Below, in pieces: positions 33,131 to 43,564 of a DNA stretch of 64,000 nt. The position numbers and the translations under genes were made by a program. The DNA is from Tricholoma matsutake (taxonomy: Eukaryota > Basidiomycota > Agaricomycetes > Agaricales > Tricholomataceae), in assembly GCA_026075535.2 (NCBI GenBank), contig AP026538.1, forward strand, positions 4,402,001-4,466,000, read 5' to 3'. The notes below the pieces were generated by a model, which worked only from the letters and a program-made list of their open reading frames with translations, made no database searches and was not told where the DNA came from. Positions within the stretch are counted from its first letter, which is position 1. Every line of letters begins with the position of its first letter.

Positions 33131-34591
33131 AGGAGAACCGGTCATTGGCATATTTGAACTGCCAGAAGAACCACCCCTCACCAGGGAGCACCGAGGACCA
33201 ACCCATAAGTACATATGGAAAATGAACACGATCTCCAGGATCACAAAGGCCAAAGACTCCCCACGATACATATTCTCGAAGAGCGCATGGATCAGAGCAA
33301 AGACATCCATTTCCCAGCAACTCGCGCATGAACAGGATGAGGGAAAAGAGGCCAGCAAGCAAACCCTGGATGACCTACTGCCACCAGAATACCAAAAATA
33401 CAGACAGGTATTCGAAAAGGCCACATCTGAATGATTCCCAGAGTCAAGACCATGGGATCACGCAATTGACTTGAAGGAAGGCTTTGTACCGAAGGATTGC
33501 AAAGTCTACCCACTGACACCGAAGGAACAAGAGAAACTCAACGGGTTTCTAGACAAAAACCTGGAGAAAGGATACATCCAACCATTGAAATCACCCATGG
33601 CATCCCCATTCTTCTTCGTGTCGAAGAAGGACTCTGATGCTCTGCGACCTTGCCAAGACTATCGCTATCTGAACGAAGGAATGATCCGGAACAACTACCC
33701 CCTGCCACTGATTGGAGACCTCTTGGACAAGCTGAAGGGAGCGAGATTCTTCACAAAACTTGATATTCGATGGGGATATCATAACGTACGGATAAAGAAA
33801 GGAGACGAGTGGAAGGCAGCATTCAAGACTAACCAAGGGCTATTCAAGCCAATGGTGATGTTCTTTGGGCTGTGCAACTCACCGGCAACATTCCAGGCCA
33901 TGATGAACGATCTCTTCCGAGATATGCTAGATGAAGGATGGCTTGTCATCTATATGGACAACATCCTAATCTTCTCGAAGACGGAAGAAGAACACCAGAT
34001 AAGGACCGAAAGGGTCCTCGAATGACTATGGCAATGTGATCTCTACCTGAAAATAGAGAAATGCAAATTCAACGTACAGGAAGTTGACTTCTTGGGCATG
34101 ATCATCAGGCCCGACGAACTTGCAATGGACAACACGAAGTTGGCTGGGATCAAGGACTGGCCCATGCCAAGGACAGTGAAGGATGTAAGATCCTTCCTAG
34201 GATTTGGGAACTTCTATTGAAGATTCATCGGACACTTTGTGGATCTGGCCAGACGGCTGAATGATTTGACGAAGAAGAACCAGAAATTTGAATGGACAAA
34301 CAGCTGCCAGCAGTTGTTCGATGTGCTGAAAAGGAAATTCAATGAAGCCCCAGTACTGCTGATGCCAGACACAACGAAACCATTTGTGGTGGAATCTGAC
34401 ACCTCGAAATTTGCAACAGGTGCAGTACTCAGACAACAGGATGCCAACAGAGACTGGCACCCATGCAGCTATATCTCACATTCTTTCAATGAAGTGGAAA
34501 GAAACTACAAGATATACGACAGGGAACTACTAGGGGTGATCCAAGCACTAGAGACATGGAGACACTACCTGCAGGGGACGCCATTCCCTGT
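33131..34591 (+). pseudogene. P reverse transcriptase and start of RNase H
   Basis: Open for 184 codons (33471-34025): [32 protein letters not shown] (the CGA that has become TGA in G3 and Q). The catalytic motif reads YMDN (33951-33962) instead of YMDD; GAC to AAC is a CG to CA change. RNase H reaches [13 protein letters not shown] and is cut by X1. Confidence 0.88.
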
Positions 34592-34854
34592 CAGTACTTT
34601 ACAGTCCCCCACCTGTCCTAGTGGACTCCAACCGGACTGACTGGAGTCCAATTGAACTACACTAAGTCATGTAGAGTTCAATTGCCCATTGGAGTCCAAC
34701 TGGAGTCCAAGTAGAGTCCAACTGGAGTCCAACTGGAGTCCAACTGGAGTCCAAGTGGAGTGCATTTCAACCAAATGATAAGTCAATTATATATGAGCTC
34801 AAAGGACTTCGGAGTTGGTGAATTTCATAAAGTACCCACAAAATAAATTTGTGT

Positions 34855-34942
34855 ACTGCAGGAATTGAACTCAAGACCTCACCATAAGGAATCACATGAC
34901 AAACCAAACAAGTGTGCTCAACCACTTGAGCCACAGGAGATT
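34855..34942 (-). other. tRNA-like unit with A and B boxes, left end of X1
   Basis: The minus strand has TGGCTCAAGTGG (A box, 34922-34933), with GCTC/GAGC able to form a D arm, and GAGTTCAATTCC (B box, 34861-34872). This resembles a Pol III promoter of a tRNA-derived SINE and points toward the left end of X1. A related copy is in X3 (52551-52632). Confidence 0.6.
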
Positions 34943-35034
34943 TATTAGGGTTCAATATAAGGTTTACTTATGACTCAACTTTTCATATTCTTCGAGGAGG
35001 CATTTTTCAAACAATTAAGATCAAAAATTTTTAA

Positions 35035-35290
35035 TTAGCCACATCCCTCATGTAGGACACAAGGGAGTGGGTATAATATAATAATAAACAAAAAAAAACC
35101 CCTCTTGCATCTTGCAAGAGGGGGGGGATTATTACTATGTACATAAAAAACTAAACCCCTCATGTTCGGCGTGAGGGGGGGATTCGTAAGTACTACAATA
35201 TATATACCCCTCACATTCGGTGCAAGGGGGGAGCAGAGATAAATTAAAAATAATAAAGACCTCCCCACACAAAATGCGGGGGAGGGGGGG
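35035..35290. repeat. GC-rich hairpin series in X1
   Basis: At least four successive stem-loops with CCCCTC on the left arm and GAGGGG on the right (for example CCCCTCTTGC...GCAAGAGGGG at 35099-35123), spaced about 60 bp apart in AT-rich DNA. X3 has a matching series at 52730-52920. Confidence 0.7.
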
Positions 35291-35810
35291 TTGGGGGATG
35301 TGGTCTGGGGTGGGTGTCATCGCCCACCCCTCCTCGCACGTGTCCATCACCGTAGCAAGCCACACCCATCATCCACCCTACGAGCAGAGGCTCATAGGCA
35401 TGGGGATGGGTGTCATGATCATTGTAACCCTGGTGTACCTGCCATCCACCCGACGAGCAGGTGCTCGTCGGGGTGGGGTGGGTGTGTTGTCAGTTTTGTG
35501 GGTCTCCTAGTTCGGAGGGGTTGGGGGGAATGGTCAGTGATGTGGCATGCAAGGGAGGGGGTAGGTGGGTGCTTACCAGGTGGGTATCCTGCTCTGCAGG
35601 TCTCCCAGTACCCCTCTGCCATCTCCTATCCTTTATCGACACCCTCACATCCTGTTTGGACAGGGAGGAGGGGGCTGGCATGGGTGTCATTGGGTCTGGG
35701 TCATTCTGGGTCCTGGTGCTGGTAGGCGGCGTCATCATCATCGTCGTCGACTGCACACACTCATGATCCACCCTACGAGCAGGGGCTCATAGGCGTGGGG
35801 TGGGTGTGTT
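35291..35810. other. X1 interior without a gene
   Basis: GT-rich sequence with repeats of CACCC(T/G)ACGAGCAG-GCTCAT/GT and GGGGTGGGTGT. Several open frames exist but they have low-complexity composition and no recognisable domain. Confidence 0.5.
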
Positions 35811-36570
35811 GGCTCGTTTGCGGGTGGTGGTGTCATTACTAGTAGATTATAACCTAGAAAACTCAAAAAATGAGTTAGTTAGTTGATAAAAACAAAAACA
35901 AAACAAAAAAAACTTACGTAGGGCCCAAACGACGTGATCTGTGTCGTTTGGGCCCACGTTGGCTCGTTTGTGGGTGGTGGTGTCGTTACTAGTAGATTAT
36001 AACCTAGAAAACTAAAAAAATGAGTTAGTTAGTGGATAAAAACAAAAACCAAACAAAAAAAACTTATGTAGGGCCCAAACGACGCGATCTGCGTCGTTTG
36101 GGCCCACGTTGGCTCGTTTGTGGGTGGTTGTGTCGTTACTAGTAGATTATAACCTAGAAAACTCAAAAAACGAGTTAGTTAGTTGATAAAAACAAAAACA
36201 AAACAAAAAAAACTTATGTAGGGCCCAAACGACGCAATCTGTGTTGTTTGGGCCCGCGTTGGCTCGTTTGTGGGTGGTGGTGTCGTTACTAGTAGATTAT
36301 AACCTAGAAAACTAAAAAAATGAGTTAGTTAGTTTATAAAAACAAAAACAAAATGAAAAAAAACTTACGTAGGGCCCAAACGACACGATCTGCGTCATTT
36401 GGGCCCGCGTTGGCTCATTTGTGAGTGGTGGCATCGTTGCCAGTAGATTATAACCTAGAAAACTAAAAAAACAGGTTAGTTAGTTTATAAAAACAAAAAG
36501 CAAACGAAAAAAAAACTTATGTAGGGCCCAAATGACCCGATCTGCGTCATTTGGGCCCGCATTCCATCCA
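35811..36570 (-). repeat. Five tandem copies of a 150-bp intron-like unit
   Basis: GGCTCGTTTG or a variant recurs at 35811, 35961, 36111, 36261 and 36412, with a partial sixth at about 36573. Each unit has a palindrome GGGCCCAAACGAC ... GTCGTTTGGGCCC. On the minus strand each has GTAAGT, then CTAACTAAC, then TTTCTAG, in the order and spacing of a spliceosomal intron. Confidence 0.8.
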
Positions 36571-36800
36571 TTCGGCTCATTTGCAGGTGGTGGTGATGGC
36601 GGATTGGGCGTGGGAGTGGTGGCAGTGGGTGTCCATGCAGTGGTGGTGGTGGTAGAGAGAGGAGGGAAGGAGGCGGCGTCGATGGTGGTGGTGGTGGTGG
36701 TGGTGAGTGATGAGCTGGCACATTTGATGACGCGGCAATATGCTTTGTCATACACAGCTGCACCATGGTACCTAATGCAAGTAGATGATGCCTCACACAA

Positions 36801-36881
36801 GGTACTGTGGTGTAACAGTTATATTGTGCATCATGATTGATTACATAAGCAACCTACAGAGATCTGGGTTCAATTCCTTTT
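36801..36881 (+). other. tRNA-like unit with A and B boxes, right end of X1
   Basis: TGGTGTAACAG (A-box-like, about 36808-36818) and GGGTTCAATTCC (B box, 36866-36877), followed at once by TTTT, a Pol III stop signal. It points toward the right end of X1, opposite to the left unit. The same unit is in X2 (about 57436-57520, minus strand). Confidence 0.6.
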
Positions 36882-37113
36882 CTTACACACTTTTTCAGTG
36901 GAATCTGACTGGACTCCACTTGGACTCCATTGGACTCTACTGGACCAGTCCGAGTGGAATCCGGTGTTTGAGTGGATTCCACTCGGAGTCCAGTTGGACT
37001 GGACTGGGACTGGACTGGCAACTTTGCAGGCAGTTGGCTGGTGAACAGTCCTGGTGGACTCCAGTTGGACTCCGGTCAGTCCGACAGGAAAGGTGGGGGA
37101 GTGTAAAGACCTC

Positions 37114-37449
37114 TGAGAAAGGTCATTGGGAAGGTTCTTCCGTTGATCATCAGGAGTTCCCTGGCATAGTGGGAGATCCCCCCTTTCTTGTTTGGGGTTC
37201 CATCCACATTCTTGACCTTGATCACCTTCTCCAGGGAGTGCAGCTCAAATCCGCTGCTCTCCGTGAATTCATGACTCATGAATATCCCTCCCACTCCAGA
37301 GTCGAGTAGGGCTTCGGTTTCGATGGCTTTCCCTCTGCCTGCTCCTAGCACTTTGACATCTAAATGCATAGATTGATTCTTCAAAGTGGCTAGTAGTACA
37401 GAGCAGACAGAGAGTTCGGTGGTACCTGGCATCGAGGCAGGCCACCTCT
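37114..37449 (-). pseudogene. Q protease, N-terminal part
   Basis: Reads MPGTTELSVCSVLLATLKNQ, the catalytic ALLDSGVGGIFMS, then RTFPMTFL, where X1 begins. Gly-Val replaces Gly-Ala after the catalytic Asp-Ser. About 610 bp of protease and linker sequence, up to the point equivalent to 25365 in G3, is missing from both halves of Q. Confidence 0.85.
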
Positions 37450-37452
37450 TTA

Positions 37453-37459
37453 AAAACCC
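37453..37459 (-). promoter_or_regulatory. Q -1 frameshift site
   Basis: The minus strand reads G-GGT-TTT just before the gag stop TAA (37450-37452), as in G3 and P; the -1 frame leads into protease. Confidence 0.7.
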
Positions 37460-38420
37460 TGGTCCTCAATTGCAGCGAGAGCTCCTTTCTTTTCTTCTTC
37501 GTCGAGTTCTTTCATGATTGCTCGGATCTTCGAGTAGGCTTCCTTGACTTTATTCTTTGGGAATGGCCGGTCCTCGGTCCTCTTTTCCCCTTTCTTGTGT
37601 TCGGACACTCTGTGTCCAGTCTGATGGCACACAAAGCACTGTCCTTTTTTCATATGTTTGATCCTCTCCTGGTAGGAGAGCTGGTTGATCTCGAGTGGGG
37701 TCTCCTTTGCCTTGGAGTTCAGCAGCTTCCTTGTCAAAGCTTCCTGCAGTCTCCCTGTTATGGCCTTTGCTCTCCTCCACTGTCCGTCGTACTTTGAGGC
37801 AGCATTGATCATCCCCTCCAGCGCTGTGGGGATTGTCTCCATGTTAAAGATCCTCTAAGGAGCTTGGGGTTTAACCCATCCATGAAGAGTTCTATCAGAG
37901 TGGTATTGTCGTTGATTCCTGCCTTTTCTCACAGGATTCGGAACTGCACAATGTAGTCCTCCAGGTCCTGTCCCTGCTTCAGTGTCTTCATCTCAGTTCT
38001 GGCTCTGCCAGCTTCGTCAATCGGTGTGAACGCTGTCTTGAGCATCACTTCAAAGGTTGACCATGTCCCTAGGTCTTCCTTTTCTGCCCATGTCTGTGCC
38101 CAGGGCACAGCGGTTCCTCCATTCATGAATGACAGCGTGAAGATGATCTTTTTCTCGTTGGTGTCATAGATTCCGTGGTTCACTCTCAGATAGAGTTTTA
38201 CTTCTTGTAAGAACTTTGCAGTTCTGGTTCGGTCCCCTGTGAAGTTGGAGGGGGTTCGTATTCTGATCTCCTTGGTCGATGTGGTGGGTTCGGTAGACAT
38301 GTTGGCGTTGTCATCGGATAGGGAGAATGGATCTCGTTCTGGGGTTTCTTCTTTATCGAAGGATCTAAAATCCTCTTTGTCGAGGTATCAGGGTTCTTCA
38401 TCACTGGTTCTCTTTGAGAA
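37453..38420 (-). pseudogene. Q Gag
   Basis: Near-identical to G3 Gag: STEPTTSTKEIRIRTPSNFTGD, FMNGGTAVPWAQTWAEKED, then METIPTALEGMINAASKYDGQ. The knuckle CFVCHQTGHRVSEH is CCHH. One break near 37850 separates the two open stretches; a frame change occurs near 38300. Read between the LTR leader and the slip site. Confidence 0.85.
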
Positions 38421-38584
38421 CCACTTCTGTGCTGGTTCCGAGTATTGTACTAGTTGACCCTGGTACCTATACCATGGGGTTCTTCCTGATGATGATGCTC
38501 TGGTTGGAGGTCTGTCTGGGCTTTGTCTGAAAGATGTTGTGTCTGCACCTAGGTAGGTGGACTGCATAGATCAGCTTGACCTTT

Positions 38585-39214
38585 TGTTAAGACTATAGGT
38601 CTTTAACTCAGCCTTGGCTTTGTATGTTACAGTTGAAGGCTTTCCAACTGTCTTGTATTGCACTAGGAGACTTTCCTAGTGTATCGGGCTTCCTGCCTTC
38701 ACTTGGGTACTTCCTCAAGTCATCATGGCTATCCGTACTCAGAGGCTTTCTGAGTAGACCGTCGGTTTGTGTATCACAGTTGGAGGCTTTCCAACTGTCA
38801 AGTTTGAGTTATCACAGCTAGGGGCTTCCTAAGCTGTCGAGTGTTCTGGTTGAGTCTAAGACCGTTGATTGAATTAGGTCAAGCTGAGGAATACAGGCAG
38901 TATTACTACAGCTTATATACAGTTCGAAGATACCTATCGTCCAATCGGAATGCAGGATCATTATCAAGTAAAAATAGAAAGAACAATAGAAATGACAGGC
39001 CTCATGCCTCGCATGAGGCATCCGATGTCACAGACCTCATGTCAAGGGGCTGCCATACCACAGCATGTGTGGGAGTGGGTTTGGGTGCATGGAGTCACCA
39101 TGCATCAAAGCGTCTCCCGTCAGAGGTGAGTCGAGTTGAATCAGAAAAATAAAGTACCTGGTCTTGCCAGTGTACATCTGGTCGTCCTGGGTTACGATAA
39201 CAAAAATCGTAACA
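38585..39214 (-). repeat. Q 5' LTR (family A)
   Basis: 630 bp, sense strand TGTTACGATTTTTGTTATCG ... GTCTTAACA. The first 25 bp form a perfect 8-bp hairpin (GTTACGAT...ATCGTAAC). Carries the AAGCC hairpins. The self-primer complement lies at 38573-38582, just outside the LTR. Confidence 0.9.
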
Positions 39215-39284
39215 GGTATATGTGTTAGTGGTTTTATGTGTCATGATATGGAAGAACTAACCTTTTGATTTTTCTTTTTGGCTT

Positions 39285-39760
39285 GCAGTGAACTGCCTAG
39301 ATGATTCCTCTCCACTGTCTTTACTGGAAAATTGTGCCTTCTTTGCTTTTCTTCTTGCCGATCCTTTTGCTTTCTTGGTTCTCGGCACTCAATTCACGTC
39401 CTCTGGATCGCACCAAACTTTTCCTTTCACACAGAAGTAGCAGGCCATTTTCCCATTCACCTGCTCCCAACACTCACACCTAAGCCTGACACATTGTGCA
39501 CATGGTGTCGTTTGCAAACTCCCTCACTGGGGTGCTCCTCGTGCTGCCCTTGCTGCGTTGTGCCGCTTCCGCTCTATGCTGGGATTGGCACCAGCATCAC
39601 TCTCCATCTCCTTATCAAAATCCTCGTCCGATCCCCTGCTACACTGTGCGTCTCATGGCCTGGGTCTCACTGTGATTGCTGGCAGCATCGGTCGCTGGGC
39701 TGGTGTAGTGAGTCGAGGGGGATCTCCTTATATCACACACCAAAAGAACACAAATAACGT
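39285..39760 (-). pseudogene. Zn2Cys6 gene, upstream exon
   Basis: Continuous minus-strand reading with three TGA stops: ...SDEDFDKEMESDAGANPS..., then PCAQCVRLRCECWEQ and MACYFCVKGKVWC. The Cys spacing CX2CX6CX9CX2CX6C is that of fungal Zn2Cys6 (Gal4-type) DNA-binding clusters. A basic stretch follows (KKAKGSARRKAKKAQ). The next exon is at 61321-62236; Q and then the inversion separate them. Probably once encoded a DNA-binding protein. Confidence 0.72.
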
Positions 39761-39835
39761 ATATATTTCATGTAATGGTAGTGGTAAAAAAAGATGATTA
39801 TCTAAATTGAGGATGGGTCCCTATATAGGGACCAG

Positions 39836-40600
39836 TCAGGCCAATAGCAAGTAATTATAATATGTACAAACGTGGGTCAAGCCCTGGGTCACCACAGCTG
39901 GGGCTGGAAGTCTGGATCCTGATGCTTCTCGTTGGGCCCGCATCTTGGCCAGTGCCAGTGCCACTTCTATCCTTGTTGGTGTTGGCATTGCTGCTGGCAT
40001 TGCCACTGCTGCTCCTCCTTTCTTTGCTGCTGCTGTCCCTGCTGTCTTGGCTGCTGCCGTTCCTGCTTTCTTGGCCGCTGCCATTCCCGTTCCCGCTGCC
40101 ATTCCTGTTCCCGCTGCGGTGGCTGTTCCAGTGGCCATTGCTGTTCCACCTACCGTTGCCGATACAGTTGGTCCAGCTGATGTAGACATAGGTCCTGTTA
40201 TGCCCTTTTTCTCGTCGAAGGTCTTCATTGCCCTCAGTTGACCTTCAATAAACTTCTGGTCCCCTGTCCTGTCTGACTTTGACCATGCTACCACAAATCC
40301 CCACAAAAAGGCATTGGCCTGGAAGATGGCCTGCACACCCTCTGTGAGAACCTCTCTTTGCCAGGCAAATAATGTTTTCTACAATTTGTAAGTGCATTGT
40401 TGACCTGATAGCATGCCAATCCACTCACAAGGGCCGATTGTCTTTCCTTCATCACAGCCTTGATACTTTGGTCTCAAAGTCCATTGCAGATGGCTTGCTT
40501 GATCTCACTGATCTGGCCGAGCACTTGTTGGCATGTAACATTCATGGTTGATGAGTAGGCTGCAGCAGCAGGGTCGATGTTGAGATGAAAAAGAGTGAAA
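39836..40600 (-). pseudogene. Uncharacterised fungal gene with Ala-rich repeats
   Basis: Reads MNVTCQQVLGQISEIKQAICNGL, then DQSIKAVMKERQSALVSGLACYQVNNALT and, one base shifted, KTLFAWQREVLTEGVQAIF, AFLWGFVVAWSKSDRTGDQK and FDEKKGITGPMS. A low-complexity part follows (MATGTATAAGTGMAAGTGM; AAAKKAGTAAAKTAGTAAAK), ending in ALALAKMRAQREASGSRLP. I do not recognise a named domain. One TGA and one frameshift suggest decay. Confidence 0.55.
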
Positions 40601-40720
40601 CACTGAAAATCAACAATCACATGTTGTTGATTGATATACAATTGATATATACAAACAAATAATGTCCTGATTAAATGGTGTTTGGTGGTATCACTTGTTA
40701 TCATCTGTGTTATCTATACC

Positions 40721-41466
40721 ATGAGCAATCAGCAAACCAACACTTATATTCCTGATGGATATGTTGTTATCCAAGGTGCAGCACTATGTAGTGCCCCATT
40801 TTATGATTCCAGCTACCCACCAGGCAATGGAGGCCTATTGCAAGAAGGTTGAATTCAATGTACACATGGCACATGGGGGGGTAAGATTTCCTTCTTTTCA
40901 AAGTCTCATTGCCACCAGCCTAGCTGTCCTTGGCCTGATGCCATCCTTGGGCCGATGTCGTCCTGTTGGCCAATGCTATGTCTTAGCTGATGCTGTGTCT
41001 TGGCTGATGCTGTGTCTTGGCCGATGCTGTGTCTTGTTTGGCTCATCTATCCTCTCACTGATGACTTTGCAGTCTGGAAACATGACTGATACACCATACT
41101 ACTATGCATTGGCCCACAACCAGCTAATGCTACCTGCTAATCCAGTAAGTGCCTTGTCCTCATTTGTATGACTGTTAGTTCATCCTGTTGCAGAAATTGA
41201 CAGACAGGGAGCTGTTGAGCTGCCATGCCAAAGTGAAAGCCCTGCAAAACAACCTTGGCACCTCATACAAGGATGCCAGTCATCATCTCTACATGGCCAA
41301 GGTTGAGAAGCTGGAACAGCAAGATGTCACATTGAAGACATATGTGACCTTGAAGGAAAGGTTGGAATACAATCTGAAATCATTTGAACAGAGGTTCTCA
41401 GACATTCCAATCAGATCATTGTCCCATGATGACAACATGGCCAATCCCACCAATTCTCACAATTAG
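40721..41466 (+). pseudogene. Uncharacterised three-exon gene (helical C-terminus)
   Basis: Start ATG 40721 (MSNQQTNTYIPDGYVVIQG). A one-base frame change near 40775 leads into QHYVVPHFMIPATHQAMEAY. Introns 40881-41072 (192 bp, containing a 17-bp repeat) and 41145-41193 (49 bp) both have GTAAG and CAG and join exons in phase 0. Exon 3 (LTDRELLSCHAKVKALQNNL ... NSHN, stop 41464-41466) looks like a coiled coil. Function unknown. Apart from the one shift it could still be a gene. Confidence 0.6.
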
Positions 41467-41569
41467 CTAGTACCGACATTGTTATTTTAACTAGGATGAA
41501 CACTGCTGTTTTGTTGATTTTGTTCATTCATACTCCCTGTGCCCATTGTGCATTGCTCTTGGTATATAG

Positions 41570-42105
41570 ATTTCTACCCTAAAGTGTCTGCTGCCACCGA
41601 TGTTGATGTCAATGTAGATTTCTGTGCCGACATGTCTGCTGATGCCAATGCCGATGGCTGTGACTATTTCATCAACGGTATTAGATTCTTACTGCACATC
41701 TATGCTGATGCCAATGCCATTGCCAATGCCGATGCTGAGTACCATGTCAAACACTATCTCATAGGTCACTGATCTGTCTATTAACATTCTTCATAGTGTA
41801 TCACAAGCAAGAATTGTAAAAGACCCGTTTGGTAGGTCTGCACTACATAGAATGAATTATTGCATCATTGCCCATAGCTAGGCCATACAGTCTCCTATGC
41901 ACATCTATACCAAGCATTGTAGTCCACTATACTACACACAGCTAGGTCATACTGTTATGGTGAAGTGGTGCCTGATGCTGATGCCATACTTCTATACTGA
42001 TGCCGATGCTGTTGCCATTGCCGAGTACCATGTACACTATCTCTGATCTGTATATTATTAACATTCTTCATAGTGTATCACAAGCAAGAATTGTAAAAGT
42101 GTATT
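41570..42105. repeat. Diverged tandem duplication with GATGCCAATGCC motifs
   Basis: A segment of about 110 bp (GATGCC..GAGTACCATGT ... CTTCATAGTGTATCACAAGC) occurs at about 41700-41822 and again at 41995-42098. The 6-bp motif GATGCC or AATGCC is repeated many times. No gene is supported. Confidence 0.6.
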
Positions 42106-43090
42106 AATTTGATACTAGTACATGTTATACATACTATGAGAGCATTCGACGTTGTCCACTGAACCCATATCATTTGATACACTGTATGTGTTCAATAGAC
42201 CATATTATTCAGTACAGTGTAGCTTACCCATGTGGCCCTGTTGAGCCAGGATCTTCTCCCCCTGTCATAACCTTTACTGACCCTTATTTTACCTTTATAT
42301 TAGACCTAGGAATCGAAGAAAGCGAATGATTTGGGCCCACAGATCTTACAGGGTAAGTATATCTCTTCCTGAGTACATATGCTCTTTCTATCTATCCTCA
42401 CAACTGCAGGGCCTCTGGGGGGTGCATCAAGTCATGATACTCTCTTTCCATGTGCATTTCATCAGGGGAAGGCCTAAGGTATGCAAGTATGTGACCACCT
42501 CTCCTCCCTCCCTATTCAGTACACTGACAGAGAGTACCTTGTCTCCAGCTCTCTCAACATCAATCCCCACTTACACATACATCCATATACCCCCTACATC
42601 CATTTTTCTAGCTGTAGATGGTGTACAAGCCCAGTAGATGGTACCCCTCCCCTCATTCTGTCCCTTCTCCCCATTTCCTCCCTTCCCATATACAACACCA
42701 TCCCAATTCATAGTTATGAATAATATACAGCCATGCACATGCATTACAGACACCCTCCAATGAAGAGAAGAGACCCCCTCCTCCGAACCAGGGAGAGTGC
42801 TTGTTATGGGTTAAATATAGCTGTAAAAGCAAAAACAACTGTTTATTAACACTATATATACATACATAAGTGTTATCTATCAAAAAAAGCAAAGGGAAAG
42901 GGCCAGGAATGAGTGGAATAGCATGCTCATCGTCAGGAATGATGAGCGCGACATTAGCCGAGGCTGTGGCGCGTGTTGATCAACCATGGGAGACAGTGAT
43001 CGGGTGGTGCCGGTGATCACTGGTGGTGGGAATACTATACGTAGGTGGGAATGGGTGCTGGGGAACAATTTATGGCTGGTGTAGGGTTTT
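42106..43090. other. No firm gene
   Basis: Unassigned. GGTAAGT at about 42350 with CAACTGCAG at about 42410 could bound a 60-bp intron, but the adjoining frames are short. T/C-rich stretches occupy 42500-42700. Confidence 0.4.
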
Positions 43091-43165
43091 GATGCAATCA
43101 AGCCTAAGAATAGTGAGGCAGACACATGATGCCTCACTATTCTTACCTCCCAATTGTGTTGCATC
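43091..43165. other. Long hairpin, possible small-RNA precursor
   Basis: A perfect 16-bp stem (43105-43120 with 43130-43145) around a 9-nt loop GACACATGA, plus an outer 7-bp stem GATGCAA/TTGCATC (43091-43097 with 43159-43165) separated by an internal loop. No TSD or element ends are recognised nearby. Confidence 0.5.
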
Positions 43166-43564
43166 TGCCATCAATTTGACACACTTCTCGTGTGTGTCGT
43201 TCTTTGATTTTCAATGTGTGTGTCAAGTACTGTATATCCTCGGTAGATAGACACGTAAGGTAGAGATGAGCTTCGATCTAACACACTCCATGTACTTCCT
43301 GAGTCTTCCTCTAGCTAGATCTATCTTTATGATTCTTCACGCTCATTAAAGTTTTCTGACAATGCAGTTCAACGCCCCTTATTCTTGTCCCACTTCTGTG
43401 CTGTTCCTATAGCCTACTCCTATATCCGCTTGATCTACTTCGGAGGCAACAATGGTCCAACCACCCAGCGCGCTAGCCTCCCTGTCACTTCTACCTCCGA
43501 GTCTACCCCCAGTTTCTGCTCCGACACCGTACCAGCGTCAATAACAGCCCCACAACCATTATCG

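Larger units (their letters stand above)
30095..34591 (+). mobile_element. P, 5' half of a family-B chromovirus
   Basis: 5' LTR, Gag, protease, RT and part of RNase H, cut at TTCCCTGT (34584-34591) by X1. The remaining 3' half lies inverted at 53633-57135. The outer flank GGCTG (30090-30094) matches, as reverse complement, CAGCC at 53628-53632. That TSD, together with the TTCCCTGT duplication of X1, shows the two halves were once one element. Confidence 0.9.
34592..37113. mobile_element. X1, 2.5-kb palindrome-rich non-autonomous element
   Basis: Ends are imperfect inverted repeats: left CAGTACTTTACAGTCCCCC, right (reverse complement) GAGGTCTTTACACTCCCCC. Subterminal regions repeat GGAGTCC(AACT). 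The left TSD TTCCCTGT (34584-34591) has its partner at 57128-57135 because of the inversion. No transposase ORF is seen. Contents: outward-facing tRNA-like units near both ends, GC-rich hairpins and five 150-bp tandem repeats. The 8-bp TSD is hAT-like; the family is otherwise unknown to me. Confidence 0.78.
37114..39214 (-). mobile_element. Q, 5' half of a family-A chromovirus
   Basis: 5' LTR, Gag and the first part of protease on the minus strand, cut by X at 37114. The outer flank GGTAT (39215-39219) is the reverse complement of ATACC (61309-61313) next to the LTR of the other half. Confidence 0.88.

Noticed and set aside
34855..34942. A functional tRNA gene
   Set aside because: A and B boxes and a D arm are visible but I could not form a normal acceptor stem and T arm; it is tRNA-derived at best.
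36485..36800. Val-, His- and Pro-rich ORFs in X1
   Set aside because: Simple-sequence (GGTGGT) translation with no domain and no conservation in X2 or X3.
39818..39840. Palindrome GGTCCCTATATAGGGACC as a regulatory site
   Set aside because: An isolated 18-bp palindrome with no conserved second copy or gene start nearby.
39963..40185. Leu/Val- and Cys-rich plus-strand ORFs at 39.9-40.2 kb
   Set aside because: They are antisense shadows of the Ala/Lys/Gly repeat in the minus-strand gene. The same holds for the Leu/Pro-rich frames at 62.4-63.0 kb.
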